Below, one piece after another: positions 1 through 10,590 of a stretch of 38,682 nucleotides of DNA. The notes beneath the pieces were generated by a model, which ran no database searches, had not been told where the DNA came from, and saw only the letters and a list, made by a program, of their open reading frames with translations. The translations under genes and the position numbers were made by a program. Every line of letters starts with the position of its first letter. Position 1 is the first letter of the stretch. This DNA comes from an uncultured Rhodobiaceae bacterium (GTDB lineage Bacteria; Pseudomonadota; Alphaproteobacteria; Parvibaculales; Parvibaculaceae): positions 1-38,682 of the forward strand of contig CAJXOU010000030.1 in the NCBI GenBank assembly GCA_913057645.1, in the 5' to 3' direction.

Positions 1-1760
<1,760 letters not shown>

Positions 1761-2088
1761 TCACACTTTCTCCGACATTCGAGGCTGTTCCGGCGCTCCA
1801 CGAGAGGGAGGCATGCCCGAAAGGCCCAATTCCTAGAACCAGATAGGTCACGGTTGCGTACGGACCAGAGCGCTGCGGCAACAAACCCCATGCCGCAAAG
1901 GCAAAGGAGGGCGCTAAAAAGAGGAGTGACATGCCGGTGCGCACCGGATGCCGCATCCTCACCCTCGCTGTCGCTTGTCGCCTGAAAGCTCCGGCCGTCC
2001 CCTGTGCGGGAATTTCACCCGCGACCGCCCGAAGCTGCTCTGCCCTCGTCCCGCTGGTTGACCGATCCCCGTAGTAGCACGTTCCGAA
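1761..2088. other. Intergenic region between dnaG and rpoD
   Basis: This 328-bp stretch separates the dnaG stop from the rpoD start and must hold any rpoD-specific promoter. It contains a perfect 14-bp palindrome CCGGTGCGCACCGG at 1934-1947. I could not pick out a convincing -35/-10 pair or heat-shock promoter by eye, and no coding frame in it looks real. A leftward frame running from here into the rpoD start region in another phase is a shadow. Confidence 0.5.
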
Positions 2089-3996
2089 CTAACCGAGCCC
2101 GTCCGCCGTCTCCGTGCGCTCGAGTTGCGCATGGATGGCCCGGAGGCGGGCGAAATTCTCTTCCGTCATGTCTTCCGCGAGCGCGCGCTCGGCAGCCTTC
2201 AGTTCCGCTTCCAGCCCGATGGCGCGCTGGTGCCGCGCAAGCATATGGAGGAAACCTGCTTCCGCCTCGTCCGGCGCCGCATCGGGCCAGGCAAAACGGT
2301 CGCTTCTGAAGGCCGTGCCGGCCTCCAGCCGCCGGGCGATTTCCGCCAAATTCCTGCTCAGCAAGTGGCCCTTTAGCGCCTCCCTTTCAAGAGGCGCATG
2401 AAGGGCCGCTATATCTATGATTTCATTGCGTAATCTGTCAAGCGCCGGGGTCCTTATCTCGATTCGCGAGATATCCTCTGCGTAATTCTCCAAGAGTTCC
2501 GGGTGGTTAAGCAGGGTGAGGAGCAGAAGTCCCTCCCTGCCATTGTCGCCCGCTCCGCCGCTGGCGAGCGCCGAACGGCGCAATTCCGGGCTCACCGGCG
2601 GCATATAGGTCTCGCCCCGGCCAAAGCCCTTCCCCCGGAACGGCCGGTTGCCGAAGCGCTCGTTCCTGTAGCCGCCCTGCCCGTAACCGCCTGACGGGCC
2701 CTGCAGCTGGCGCGCGCCGCCGAAGAACTTGGCGACGCGCTCGCGCAGCGCCTGGGCATAATGGCCGCGCACTTTCGGATCGCCGATGGCGGCGACGGCG
2801 GCTTCGAGATCGGCTTCGAGCTTGGCGCGGCGCTCCGGCGTGTCCCACTGGCCGGTCGACGTCTCCTTTTCCCAGAGCATGTCGGACAAGGGCCGTGCCT
2901 TCGCGAGGATGTCGCGCATCGCGTCTCCGCCTTCCTCGCGCACGAGGTCGTCGGGGTCCTTGCCTTCCGGCAGCAGCGCGAAGCTGAGCGAATGGCCGGG
3001 CTTCAGCAGCGGCAGCACGCGCTCGACCGCGCGGTAGGCGGCGCGAAGCCCCGCCTTGTCGCCGTCGAAACAGAGGACAGGTTCGGGCGACATGCGCCAG
3101 AGAAGCTGGATCTGGTCTTCGGTAAGCGCGGTGCCGAGCGGCGCGACGGCATTCATGATGCCGCCCTGCGCGAGCCCGACGACATCCATATAGCCCTCGA
3201 CGGCAATCACCGTGCCCTCGTCATGGGCAGGCTTGCGCGCGCGGTTGAGATTGTAGAGCACCCGGCCCTTATGAAAGAGCGGCGTCTCGGGCGAGTTCAG
3301 ATACTTCGCCTTGGCGTCCGCCGAGAGCGCGCGGCCGCCGAAGGCGATGACGCGGCCCCGCGCATCGGCGATCGGAAACATCACCCGGTTGCGGAAGCGG
3401 TCGTAAGGTTCGGCGATGTCCGGCCCCGCGATCACGAGCCCCGCTTCCGTCATCTGTTCGAGCGTGATGTCCTTCGACTTCAGATATTTCAGGAGCGCGG
3501 TGCGCTCCGCCCGGTCGTCGCCCGGCGCATAGCCGATGCCGAACTGGTCGAGCGTGACGCCCTTCATGCCGCGCCGTTCGAGATAGGCGCGTGCTTCCGC
3601 GCCCGCGCCTTCCTGCAGCTTCTGGCGGAAGAACTGCGCCGCCATCTCCATCACGTCGATCAGCGTCGCCGCTTCCTTGTCGCGCTCCGCCGCAAACGGG
3701 TCTCGCTCCGGCATTTCCATGCCGGCTTCCGCGGCAAGCCGCTCGACGGCTTCGATGAAGGAGAGGTTCTCCGTCTTCTCCAGGAACTTGATGACGTCGC
3801 CATGCTCGCCCGACGAGAAGCAGTGATAGAACTGCTTGTCGTCGTTCACCGTGAAGCTCGGGCTCTTCTCGTTCGAGAACGGCGACAGCCCGACGAACTC
3901 CCGTCCCCGCCGCGTCAGCTTCACCTTGCGCCCGACGACTTCGGAGACGCGGATGCGCCCCTTCAACTCGTCGAGAAAGCCTTTGGGGAAGGACAT
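2089..3996 (-). CDS. dnaG: DNA primase DnaG with degenerate zinc finger
   Basis: Makes RNA primers at the replication fork together with the DnaB helicase. Domains in order: N-terminal zinc-binding fold (about 1-100), catalytic core with Toprim motifs (VIAVEGYMDVV and LCFDGDKAG, about 255-320), a glycine/arginine-rich linker (about 430-470), and a C-terminal helicase-interaction domain. At 635 residues it is of normal length. In the zinc fold the usual CPFH...YHCFGC ligands read SPFS (38-41) and YHCFSS (57-62), so only Cys59 of the four ligands remains. The surrounding residues (EKSPSFTV, GEHGD) are kept, which suggests an evolved loss of zinc rather than decay. I recall the same loss in other alphaproteobacterial primases. 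It lies 69 bp after the yqeY stop and upstream of rpoD, probably one transcription unit. Confidence 0.97.
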   Translation of the reverse strand: MSFPKGFLDELKGRIRVSEVVGRKVKLTRRGREFVGLSPFSNEKSPSFTVNDDKQFYHCFSSGEHGDVIKFLEKTENLSFIEAVERLAAEAGMEMPERDPFAAERDKEAATLIDVMEMAAQFFRQKLQEGAGAEARAYLERRGMKGVTLDQFGIGYAPGDDRAERTALLKYLKSKDITLEQMTEAGLVIAGPDIAEPYDRFRNRVMFPIADARGRVIAFGGRALSADAKAKYLNSPETPLFHKGRVLYNLNRARKPAHDEGTVIAVEGYMDVVGLAQGGIMNAVAPLGTALTEDQIQLLWRMSPEPVLCFDGDKAGLRAAYRAVERVLPLLKPGHSLSFALLPEGKDPDDLVREEGGDAMRDILAKARPLSDMLWEKETSTGQWDTPERRAKLEADLEAAVAAIGDPKVRGHYAQALRERVAKFFGGARQLQGPSGGYGQGGYRNERFGNRPFRGKGFGRGETYMPPVSPELRRSALASGGAGDNGREGLLLLTLLNHPELLENYAEDISRIEIRTPALDRLRNEIIDIAALHAPLEREALKGHLLSRNLAEIARRLEAGTAFRSDRFAWPDAAPDEAEAGFLHMLARHQRAIGLEAELKAAERALAEDMTEENFARLRAIHAQLERTETADGLG

Positions 3997-4065
3997 GGGG
4001 GAAGCCGCTCCGATAGCGTATGGGCGGCTATTCTGCCACCCGCCCCGGATTGAAGCGAGTCGGCC

Positions 4066-4530
4066 TTACGCCAGCTTCTCTTTCACCAAGGCGCCCGCCT
4101 TGGCGAAGTCCATCTGGCCGGCGTGGCGTTTCTTGAGTTCGCCCATCACGCGGCCCATATCCTTGATGCTGGCGGCGCCCGTTTCGGAGATCACGGCCTC
4201 GACGGCGGCGGCCGTCTCCGCGTCGGAGAGCTGCTTCGGCATGTAGCTCTCGATGATCTCGACTTCTTCCTTCTCGCGCTCGGCAAGCTCCATTCGCCCG
4301 GCAGACTCATAAATACCGATCGACTCGCGGCGCTGCTTCACCATCTTGGAGAGGACGTCGAGGATTTCGGCATCGCTGACGCCCGCGTCGCGCCCGTCGG
4401 TGCGGCCCGCGATGTCGCGGTCCTTCAGCGCCGCCTGGATGAGACGCAGCGTTGCCATGCGGCGCTTGTCCTGCGCTTTCGTGGCTTCGGTCAGCCCCTG
4501 CTTGATGCTTTCGCGCAGGCTCTGGGTCAT
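4066..4530 (-). CDS. YqeY / GatB-Yqey domain protein
   Basis: A 154-residue all-helical protein of the YqeY family, which is related to the tail domain of the amidotransferase subunit GatB and is thought to bind tRNA; its exact role is unsettled. Typical family features are the start (MTQSLRESIKQGLTEATKAQDKRRMATLRLIQAALKDRDIA), the central KMVKQRRESI..Y segment and the C-terminal IKDMGRVMGELKKRHAGQMDFAKAGALVKEKL. Length is standard. The ATG at 4530 follows a GGAGA sequence. It lies directly upstream of dnaG and rpoD, a common order, and is divergent from carA across 364 bp. Family assignment is firm; function is inferred from relatives. Confidence 0.93.
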   Translation of the reverse strand: MTQSLRESIKQGLTEATKAQDKRRMATLRLIQAALKDRDIAGRTDGRDAGVSDAEILDVLSKMVKQRRESIGIYESAGRMELAEREKEEVEIIESYMPKQLSDAETAAAVEAVISETGAASIKDMGRVMGELKKRHAGQMDFAKAGALVKEKLA

Positions 4531-4694
4531 TGCCTTGTCTCCGATGAAAAAGGGAGCGCCGCAGCATGTGGCTCACGCGCCCCCGGAATCGGCGACACGC
4601 TAAACCAAAGCCCGAAGCCGCGCAATCCTGCAACGCCTCGCCGCGCCCTTCATAAGCATATGATTTTATTGATATTTTTCGCGCATAAGCCTGC

Positions 4695-4723
4695 TTGACG
4701 GAAATCGGGCGATCCCTTAGTGT
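4695..4723 (+). promoter_or_regulatory. Candidate sigma-70 promoter for carAB
   Basis: TTGACG at 4695-4700, a 17-bp spacer, and TAGTGT at 4718-4723. It is preceded by an unusually A/T-rich tract (4651-4690) flanked by two CATAAGC copies, which could act as an UP element or operator. It lies 172 bp upstream of carA, leaving a leader long enough for a leader peptide. Visual call only. Confidence 0.5.
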
Positions 4724-4820
4724 CCGCCAAATTCAACGGGAAACCGAGTCTGTCCGCGCGAGGCGCACCACGCCGCGCGCCTGATCCTGACGGGCACGTT
4801 CCTCCCCTGGAGTTGCCAGT

Positions 4821-4898
4821 ATGAAGGTGTCGACGAGAGCCGCCACGGAACGGCGTGTGCCCAAGGCCGCGCAAAGTTCCGGGGAGGAGTCGGCATGA
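4821..4898 (+). CDS. Putative 25-residue carA leader peptide
   Basis: A short frame with an ATG at 4821 and GGAG at 4809-4812, eight bases upstream. It encodes 25 residues beginning MKVSTRAATERRVPK and ending in TGA at 4896-4898, so stop and carA start overlap as ATGA. It has three arginine codons, including the rare AGA. Pyrimidine and arginine control of carAB through a leader peptide is known in Pseudomonas. Whether this one is translated is unknown; it could be a chance frame. Confidence 0.4.
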   Translation: MKVSTRAATERRVPKAAQSSGEESA

Positions 4899-6094
4899 GC
4901 AATTCGCCGTCCGAAACGAAAGCCAGAGACATGACCGCGACCGAAAAACCGACCGCCCTCCTCGTCCTGAAGGATGGCACGGTGCTTCAGGGGCGCGGCA
5001 TCGGCGCAACGGGCGAGGCAGTCGGCGAGGTCTGCTTCAACACCGCGATGACCGGCTATCAGGAAATCCTGACGGACCCTTCCTATGCCGGCCAGATCAT
5101 CACCTTCACCTTCCCCCATATCGGCAATGTCGGCACCAACGACGAGGACATCGAAACCTCGAACCTCGCCTCGACGTCGGGTGTGCGGGGCATGGTCATC
5201 CGCGCCAACATCACCCAGCCTTCCAACTACCGCTCGGCGAAGCACCTCGATGCATGGCTGAAGACGCGCGGCATCATCGGTCTTTCCGGTATCGACACTC
5301 GCGCGCTGACGAGCCGCATCCGCGACAAGGGCTCGGTCGACGGGCTGATCGCGCATGACCCCGCCGGCAATTTCGATATTCCCGCCCTGCTCGAAAAGGC
5401 GAAAGCCTGGCCCGGCATGGTCGGCCTCGACCTCGTGAAGGACGTGACCTGCGGCCAGAGCTACAGCTGGAACGAGGCGCGCTGGAAATGGGGCTGCGGC
5501 TACGAGCCCGGCCACGAGCTGAAATACCGCATCGTCGCCATCGACTACGGCATCAAGCGCAACATCCTGCGCTGCCTCACGAGTGCGGGCTGCGAAGTGA
5601 CGGTCGTTCCCGCCGAGACGAAGGCGGAAGACATATTGTCGATGAACCCGGACGGCGTCTTCCTGTCGAACGGCCCGGGCGACCCGGCGGCGACCGGCGC
5701 CTACGCCGTGCCGGAAATCAAAAAGCTCGTCGAGAGCGGCAAGCCCGTCTTCGGCATCTGTCTCGGCCACCAGATGCTCGCGCTGGCGCTCGGCGCGACG
5801 ACGGAAAAGATGCATCAGGGCCATCACGGCGCGAACCATCCCGTGAAGGACCACACGACCGGCAAGGTCGAGATCACCTCGATGAACCACGGCTTCGCCG
5901 TCTCGCGCGAAAGCCTCGGGTCCGATCTCGAGGAAACGCATGTGTCGCTCTTCGACGGCTCGAATTGCGGCATCCGCCTGAAAGGCAAGCCCGTCTTCTC
6001 GGTGCAGTACCACCCCGAGGCCTCTCCCGGCCCGATGGATTCACACTACCTCTTCGAACGCTTCGTGAAGCTGATCGAGGAGGCACGCGGTTAG
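4895..6094 (+). CDS. carA: Carbamoyl-phosphate synthase small (glutaminase) subunit CarA
   Basis: Hydrolyses glutamine and channels ammonia to CarB, making carbamoyl phosphate for arginine and pyrimidine synthesis in the cytosol. The N-terminal half (about 20-180) is the CarA-specific domain (ALLVLKDGTVLQGRG, FNTAMTGYQEILTDPSYAGQIITF). The C-terminal half is a class I glutamine amidotransferase with the nucleophile elbow GICLGHQMLALALG and the His-Glu pair in VQYHPEASPGP. Length 399 is normal. The ATG at 4895 is chosen because GGGGAGGAG at 4881-4889 precedes it; a second ATG at 4931 lies close to the conserved start. carB follows after 3 bp, so the two are co-translated. Confidence 0.98.
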   Translation: MSNSPSETKARDMTATEKPTALLVLKDGTVLQGRGIGATGEAVGEVCFNTAMTGYQEILTDPSYAGQIITFTFPHIGNVGTNDEDIETSNLASTSGVRGMVIRANITQPSNYRSAKHLDAWLKTRGIIGLSGIDTRALTSRIRDKGSVDGLIAHDPAGNFDIPALLEKAKAWPGMVGLDLVKDVTCGQSYSWNEARWKWGCGYEPGHELKYRIVAIDYGIKRNILRCLTSAGCEVTVVPAETKAEDILSMNPDGVFLSNGPGDPAATGAYAVPEIKKLVESGKPVFGICLGHQMLALALGATTEKMHQGHHGANHPVKDHTTGKVEITSMNHGFAVSRESLGSDLEETHVSLFDGSNCGIRLKGKPVFSVQYHPEASPGPMDSHYLFERFVKLIEEARG

Positions 6095-6097
6095 GTC

Positions 6098-9000
6098 ATG
6101 CCCAAACGTACAGACATAAAGAGCATCATGATCATCGGCGCAGGGCCGATCATCATCGGACAGGCCTGCGAGTTCGATTACTCGGGCACACAGGCCTGCA
6201 AGGCGCTGAAGGAAGAGGGCTACCGGATCATTCTGGTGAACTCGAACCCCGCCACGATCATGACGGACCCGGAGCTGGCCGACGCGACCTATATCGAGCC
6301 GATCACGCCGGAAGTCGTCGCGAAGATCGTCGAGAAGGAACGTCCCGACGCGCTGCTGCCGACCATGGGCGGGCAGACCGCGCTCAACACGGCACTGGCG
6401 CTTGCCGACATGGGCGTGCTGGAAAAATTCGGCGTCGAGATGATCGGCGCGAAGCGCGAGGCCATCGAGATGGCCGAGGACCGGCAGCTCTTCCGCGACG
6501 CGATGGACCGCATCGGCCTCGAAAGCCCGCGCTCCAGGCTCGTCCACAACATGGAAGAGGCGATGGAGGCGCTCGAGGCCACCGGCCTGCCCGCGATCAT
6601 CCGCCCCTCCTACACGATGGGCGGCACCGGCGGCGGCATCGCCTACAACAAACAGGAATTCTCCGACATCATCGAAAGCGGCCTCGATGCGAGCCCCGTG
6701 AACCAGGTGCTGGTCGAGGAAAGCGTGCTCGGCTGGAAGGAATACGAGATGGAAGTCGTCCGCGACAAGGCGGACAACTGCATCATCATCTGCTCCATCG
6801 AAAATGTGGACCCGATGGGTGTCCACACCGGCGATTCGATCACCGTCGCGCCCGCGCTGACGCTCACCGACAAGGAATATCAGGTGATGCGGAATGCGAG
6901 CATTGCGGTGCTGCGCGAGATCGGCGTCGAGACCGGCGGATCGAACGTGCAGTTCGCGGTGAACCCGAAGGACGGCCGCCTCGTCGTCATCGAGATGAAC
7001 CCGCGCGTCTCGCGCTCATCTGCACTCGCCTCCAAGGCGACGGGCTTTCCGATCGCGAAGATCGCCGCGAAGCTCGCCGTCGGCTACACGCTGGACGAAT
7101 TGCAGAACGACATCACCAAGGTCACGCCCGCGAGCTTCGAGCCGACCATCGACTATGTCGTGACGAAGATCCCCCGCTTCGCCTTCGAGAAATTCGCGGG
7201 CGCCGAAAAGCTGCTCGGCACGGCGATGAAATCCGTCGGCGAGGCCATGGCCATCGGCCGCACCTTCCAGGAATCTCTGCAGAAGGCGCTGCGCTCGATG
7301 GAAACCGGGCTCACCGGCCTCAATGAAGTGACCGTGCCCGGCATGGGCGAAGGCGACGACAAGAACGCAATCCGCGCCGCGCTCGGCCGCCCGACGCCCG
7401 ACCGCCTGCTCGTGATCGCGCAGGCGCTGCGCGAAGGCATGAGCCACGACCAGATCCGCACATCGTGCAACTACGATCCGTGGTTCCTCGAACAGCTTCA
7501 GGAAATCGTCGACGCGGAAGCAGCCGTGCGCAAGGACGGTCTGCCGCAGACGAAGGCCGAAATGTGCCGCCTGAAGGCGATGGGCTTCTCCGATGCGCGG
7601 CTGGCGGAACTCAGCGGCTCCGAAGAGGAAGCCGTGCGCAAGGCGCGCCGCGAGATGGGCGTCCGCCCCGTCTACAAGCGCATCGACACCTGCGCGGCGG
7701 AGTTCGAAAGCCTGACGCCCTACATGTACTCGACCTACGAAACGGATTTCGACGGGAAGGCCGATTGCGAGGCCGACCCGTCGGACCGCAGGAAGGCGAT
7801 CATCCTCGGCGGCGGCCCGAACCGCATCGGCCAGGGGATCGAATTCGACTATTGCTGTTGCCATGCCGCCTTCGCGCTCGACGAAATCGGCATCGAAAGC
7901 ATCATGGTGAACTGCAACCCGGAAACCGTGTCGACCGACTACGACACCTCGGACCGGCTCTATTTCGAACCGCTGACCGCCGAAGACGTGCTGGAACTGA
8001 TCGACCTCGAAATGTCGAAGGGCACACTGCTCGGCGTGATCGTGCAGTTCGGCGGACAGACACCGCTGAAACTCGCGAACGATCTGGAACGCGCGAATGT
8101 GCCGATCCTCGGCACCTCGCCCGACGCCATCGACCTTGCCGAAGATCGCGACCGTTTCTCCGCACTGCTTGGAAAGCTCGACCTGAAACAGCCGCCGAAC
8201 GGCATCGCACGATCCGCGGCCGAAGCGAAGGCGATTGCCGAGAAGATCGGTTACCCGGTCGTCATTCGCCCGTCCTATGTGCTCGGCGGGCGCGGCATGG
8301 AAATCGTGCGCGATACGGCGCATCTCGAACGCTACATCAACGAGGCCGTCATCGTGTCGGGCAAGAGCCCGGTGCTGATCGACGGCTACCTGCGCGACGC
8401 CATCGAAGTGGATGTCGATGCGCTGTGCGACGGCAAGGATGTCGTGATCTGCGGCATCATGGAACATATCGAGGAAGCGGGCGTGCATTCCGGCGACAGC
8501 GCCTGTTCGCTGCCCCCCTATTCGCTCAAGCCCGAAACCATCGCCGAAATCGAACGGCAGACGCGCGACATGGCGCTGGCGCTCAATGTCGGCGGGCTGA
8601 TGAACGTGCAATACGCGATCCAGGACGGCACGATCTATGTGCTCGAAGTGAACCCGCGCGCCTCGCGCACCGTGCCGTTCGTCGCCAAGGTGATCGGCGA
8701 GCCGGTGGCGAAGATCGCGGCCAAGGTCATGGCGGGCGAGAGCCTCGCAAGTTTCAACCTGAAGCCGAACGCGCATGGCCGCGTCGCGGTGAAGGAAGCG
8801 GTCTTCCCCTTTGCGCGCTTCCCCGGCGTCGACACGGTGCTCGGGCCGGAAATGCGCTCGACCGGCGAGGTGATGGGTCTCGACCGGAGCTTCGCCGTCG
8901 CCTTCGCGAAGAGTCAGCTTGGCGGCGGCACCAAGGTGCCGGTCAAGGGCACGGTTTTCGTGTCGGTAAAGGACGCCGACAAGACGAAGGTCGTCGCGCC

Positions 9001-9337
9001 GGCGAAGAAGCTCCTCGACATGGGCTTCAAGCTCGTCGCGACCGGCGGCACTGCGCGCTTCCTCGCGGATCAGGGGCTGGAAGTCCGGACCATCAACAAG
9101 GTACTGGAAGGCCGGCCGCATATCGTGGACGAAATCAAGAACGGCGAGGTCCAGCTCGTTTTCAACACGACCGAGGGGGCGCAGGCGCTCGCCGATTCGA
9201 TGTCGCTCCGCCGCGCGGCGCTGATGATGAAGGTGCCTTACTACACGACCGTGGCGGGCGCCCGGGCCGCCGTGGAGGGCATCGACGCCATCCGCAAGGG
9301 ACAACTGGAGGTCGCCTCGCTCCAGTCCTATATCTGA
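6098..9337 (+). CDS. carB: Carbamoyl-phosphate synthase large subunit CarB
   Basis: Makes carbamoyl phosphate from bicarbonate, ammonia and two ATP. Two homologous ATP-grasp halves are visible: the carboxyphosphate half ([52 protein letters not shown]) and the carbamoyl half ([50 protein letters not shown]). The C-terminal MGS-like allosteric domain (about 940-1079) reads [19 protein letters not shown], the usual site for UMP and ornithine control. The length of 1079 residues is complete. The ATG at 6098 has its Shine-Dalgarno inside the carA 3' end (GAGGAGGC). Function is certain. Confidence 0.99.
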   Translation: MPKRTDIKSIMIIGAGPIIIGQACEFDYSGTQACKALKEEGYRIILVNSNPATIMTDPELADATYIEPITPEVVAKIVEKERPDALLPTMGGQTALNTALALADMGVLEKFGVEMIGAKREAIEMAEDRQLFRDAMDRIGLESPRSRLVHNMEEAMEALEATGLPAIIRPSYTMGGTGGGIAYNKQEFSDIIESGLDASPVNQVLVEESVLGWKEYEMEVVRDKADNCIIICSIENVDPMGVHTGDSITVAPALTLTDKEYQVMRNASIAVLREIGVETGGSNVQFAVNPKDGRLVVIEMNPRVSRSSALASKATGFPIAKIAAKLAVGYTLDELQNDITKVTPASFEPTIDYVVTKIPRFAFEKFAGAEKLLGTAMKSVGEAMAIGRTFQESLQKALRSMETGLTGLNEVTVPGMGEGDDKNAIRAALGRPTPDRLLVIAQALREGMSHDQIRTSCNYDPWFLEQLQEIVDAEAAVRKDGLPQTKAEMCRLKAMGFSDARLAELSGSEEEAVRKARREMGVRPVYKRIDTCAAEFESLTPYMYSTYETDFDGKADCEADPSDRRKAIILGGGPNRIGQGIEFDYCCCHAAFALDEIGIESIMVNCNPETVSTDYDTSDRLYFEPLTAEDVLELIDLEMSKGTLLGVIVQFGGQTPLKLANDLERANVPILGTSPDAIDLAEDRDRFSALLGKLDLKQPPNGIARSAAEAKAIAEKIGYPVVIRPSYVLGGRGMEIVRDTAHLERYINEAVIVSGKSPVLIDGYLRDAIEVDVDALCDGKDVVICGIMEHIEEAGVHSGDSACSLPPYSLKPETIAEIERQTRDMALALNVGGLMNVQYAIQDGTIYVLEVNPRASRTVPFVAKVIGEPVAKIAAKVMAGESLASFNLKPNAHGRVAVKEAVFPFARFPGVDTVLGPEMRSTGEVMGLDRSFAVAFAKSQLGGGTKVPVKGTVFVSVKDADKTKVVAPAKKLLDMGFKLVATGGTARFLADQGLEVRTINKVLEGRPHIVDEIKNGEVQLVFNTTEGAQALADSMSLRRAALMMKVPYYTTVAGARAAVEGIDAIRKGQLEVASLQSYI

Positions 9338-9353
9338 AGCCCGCAAATCGCAT

Positions 9354-9383
9354 TTGACGGGCGCCAACGCCCTCGCCCACAAT
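9354..9383 (+). promoter_or_regulatory. Candidate greA promoter
   Basis: TTGACG (9354-9359), an 18-bp spacer, then CACAAT (9378-9383), starting 16 bp after the carB stop. It would give greA its own transcript with a leader of about 120 bases. Found by eye. Confidence 0.45.
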
Positions 9384-9454
9384 CAGCCTGTTGTCCCGCC
9401 ACATGGGTTCCCGGACGGAGCCCGGCGGGATTTTCATCAGGCGCAAGACGAAAC

Positions 9455-9478
9455 GGCCCGCGAGACAACGCGCGGGCC
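9455..9478 (+). other. GC-rich hairpin in the greA leader
   Basis: GGCCCGCG (9455-9462) can pair with CGCGGGCC (9471-9478) across an 8-base loop. No U-run follows, so this is more likely a leader structure than an intrinsic terminator. It lies 30 bp before the greA start codon. Confidence 0.45.
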
Positions 9479-9508
9479 CCGCAACTGCAAGAGAGATCGT
9501 CGAGAGAA

Positions 9509-9982
9509 ATGGAAAAGATTCCAATGACTTCCGAGGGCTACAAGTCCCTGGAAGAGGAGATCAGGTTTCTGAAGTCCGTGGAGCGGCCGCGCATCATCAA
9601 GGCGATCGCCGAAGCCCGCGCGCATGGCGATCTCAGCGAAAATGCCGAATATCACGCCGCGAAAGAGCAGCAGGGCCTCAATGAGAGCCGTGTGGCGGAG
9701 CTTGAAGACAAGATTTCGCGCGCCGATGTGATCGACGTGACGAAGCTTTCCGGCGATACGGTGAAGTTCGGCGCGACCGTCGACCTCGTGGACGAGGATA
9801 CGGAAGAGGAAGTGTCCTACAAGATCGTCGGCGAGATCGAGGCCGACGTGAAGAAGGGCCGCGTCTCCATCACCTCCCCCATCGCGCGCGCGCTGATCGG
9901 CAAATCGGTCGGCGACAGCGTGGAAGTCGTGACGCCCGGCGGCGGCAAGAGCTACGAAATCCTGAAGATCAGGTTCAAGTAG
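9509..9982 (+). CDS. greA: Transcription elongation factor GreA
   Basis: Rescues backtracked RNA polymerase by stimulating cleavage of the nascent RNA in the secondary channel. The N-terminal coiled coil (about 1-75) carries [51 protein letters not shown] with the acidic tip DLSENAEY. The C-terminal FKBP-like domain ends in [29 protein letters not shown]. Length 157 matches the family. Start choice: an ATG at 9509 preceded by GAGAGA; a second ATG at codon 6 is possible. It follows carB in the same direction and is convergent with the Lrp-type gene, whose stop is 7 bp away. Confidence 0.98.
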   Translation: MEKIPMTSEGYKSLEEEIRFLKSVERPRIIKAIAEARAHGDLSENAEYHAAKEQQGLNESRVAELEDKISRADVIDVTKLSGDTVKFGATVDLVDEDTEEEVSYKIVGEIEADVKKGRVSITSPIARALIGKSVGDSVEVVTPGGGKSYEILKIRFK

Positions 9983-9993
9983 GCAGCGCCTAC
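9979..9993. terminator. Short hairpin spanning both convergent stop codons (greA / Lrp-type gene)
   Basis: GTAGGC (9979-9984), loop AGC, GCCTAC (9988-9993). The greA TAG and the leftward stop of the regulator both lie in the stem. The T-rich stretch after it (TCCTCTTCC) is weak, so termination is only plausible. Confidence 0.35.
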
Positions 9994-10475
9994 TCCTCTT
10001 CCAGCGTTTCCACCGGCACACCCGGCTCGTGCTTCGAGCGGCGGATGGTGAGCGAGGTGCGCACGCTCGCGACATTCTCCGCGGGCGTGAGCTTTTCGGT
10101 GAGAAAGCTCTGGAAGGTGGAAAGGTCCGGCGCGACGCACTTCAATATGAAGTCGATCTCGCCGTTCAGCATGTGGCATTCGCGCACAAGCGGCCAGGTC
10201 GCGACCTGCGCCTCGAACGCCTTCAGGTCGGCTTCCGCCTGACTGTGCAGCCCGACCATCGCGAAAACCGTCACCTCGAAACCAAGCGCGCGCCCGTCGA
10301 GATCGGCGTGATAGCCCTTGATGAAGCCCGCCGTTTCAAGCGCACGGACCCGGCGCAGGCAGGGCGGCGCGGAAATGCCGACACGCGAGGCGAGATCGAC
10401 ATTGGTGATCCGCCCGTCGGCCTGAAGCTCGGCGAGAATCTGCAGATCGATATGGTCGAGCTTGGCCCGCTTCAT
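9990..10475 (-). CDS. Lrp/AsnC family transcriptional regulator
   Basis: Feast/famine-type DNA-binding regulator, usually sensing an amino acid. From the ATG at 10475 it has 161 residues: an N-terminal HTH (KLDHIDLQILAELQADGRITNVDLASRVGISAPPCLRRVRALETAGFIKGYHADLD, about 5-60), then the RAM ligand/oligomer domain (VTVFAMVGL...VRECHMLNGEIDFILKCVAPDLSTFQSFLTEKL). An upstream in-frame GTG at 10493 is possible. The 10475 ATG is preferred because GGGAGGGAG stands just before it and the family begins close to LDxxDxxIL. It is divergent from the ELM1-family gene across 115 bp and could control it. The effector is unknown. Confidence 0.93.
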   Translation of the reverse strand: MKRAKLDHIDLQILAELQADGRITNVDLASRVGISAPPCLRRVRALETAGFIKGYHADLDGRALGFEVTVFAMVGLHSQAEADLKAFEAQVATWPLVRECHMLNGEIDFILKCVAPDLSTFQSFLTEKLTPAENVASVRTSLTIRRSKHEPGVPVETLEEE

Positions 10476-10541
10476 GGGCTCCCTCCCGCGCACCGGAGTG
10501 CCTTTCCGGCGTGACTTGTGGCCTTCGGCGATTTACTTACT

Positions 10542-10571
10542 CTGAAAGACGCCGCGATTCAGCAATAATAT
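10542..10571 (+). promoter_or_regulatory. Candidate promoter for the ELM1-family gene
   Basis: CTGAAA (10542-10547), 18-bp spacer, TAATAT (10566-10571), 19 bp before the ATG at 10591, in the divergent gap shared with the Lrp-type regulator. Visual call. Confidence 0.4.
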
Positions 10572-10590
10572 TACCGGATAGCGCACGAAT

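Noticed and set aside
7016-9382. Long leftward open frame opposite carB (788 codons)
   Set aside because: Antisense shadow with no recognisable domain; carB is certain on the other strand.
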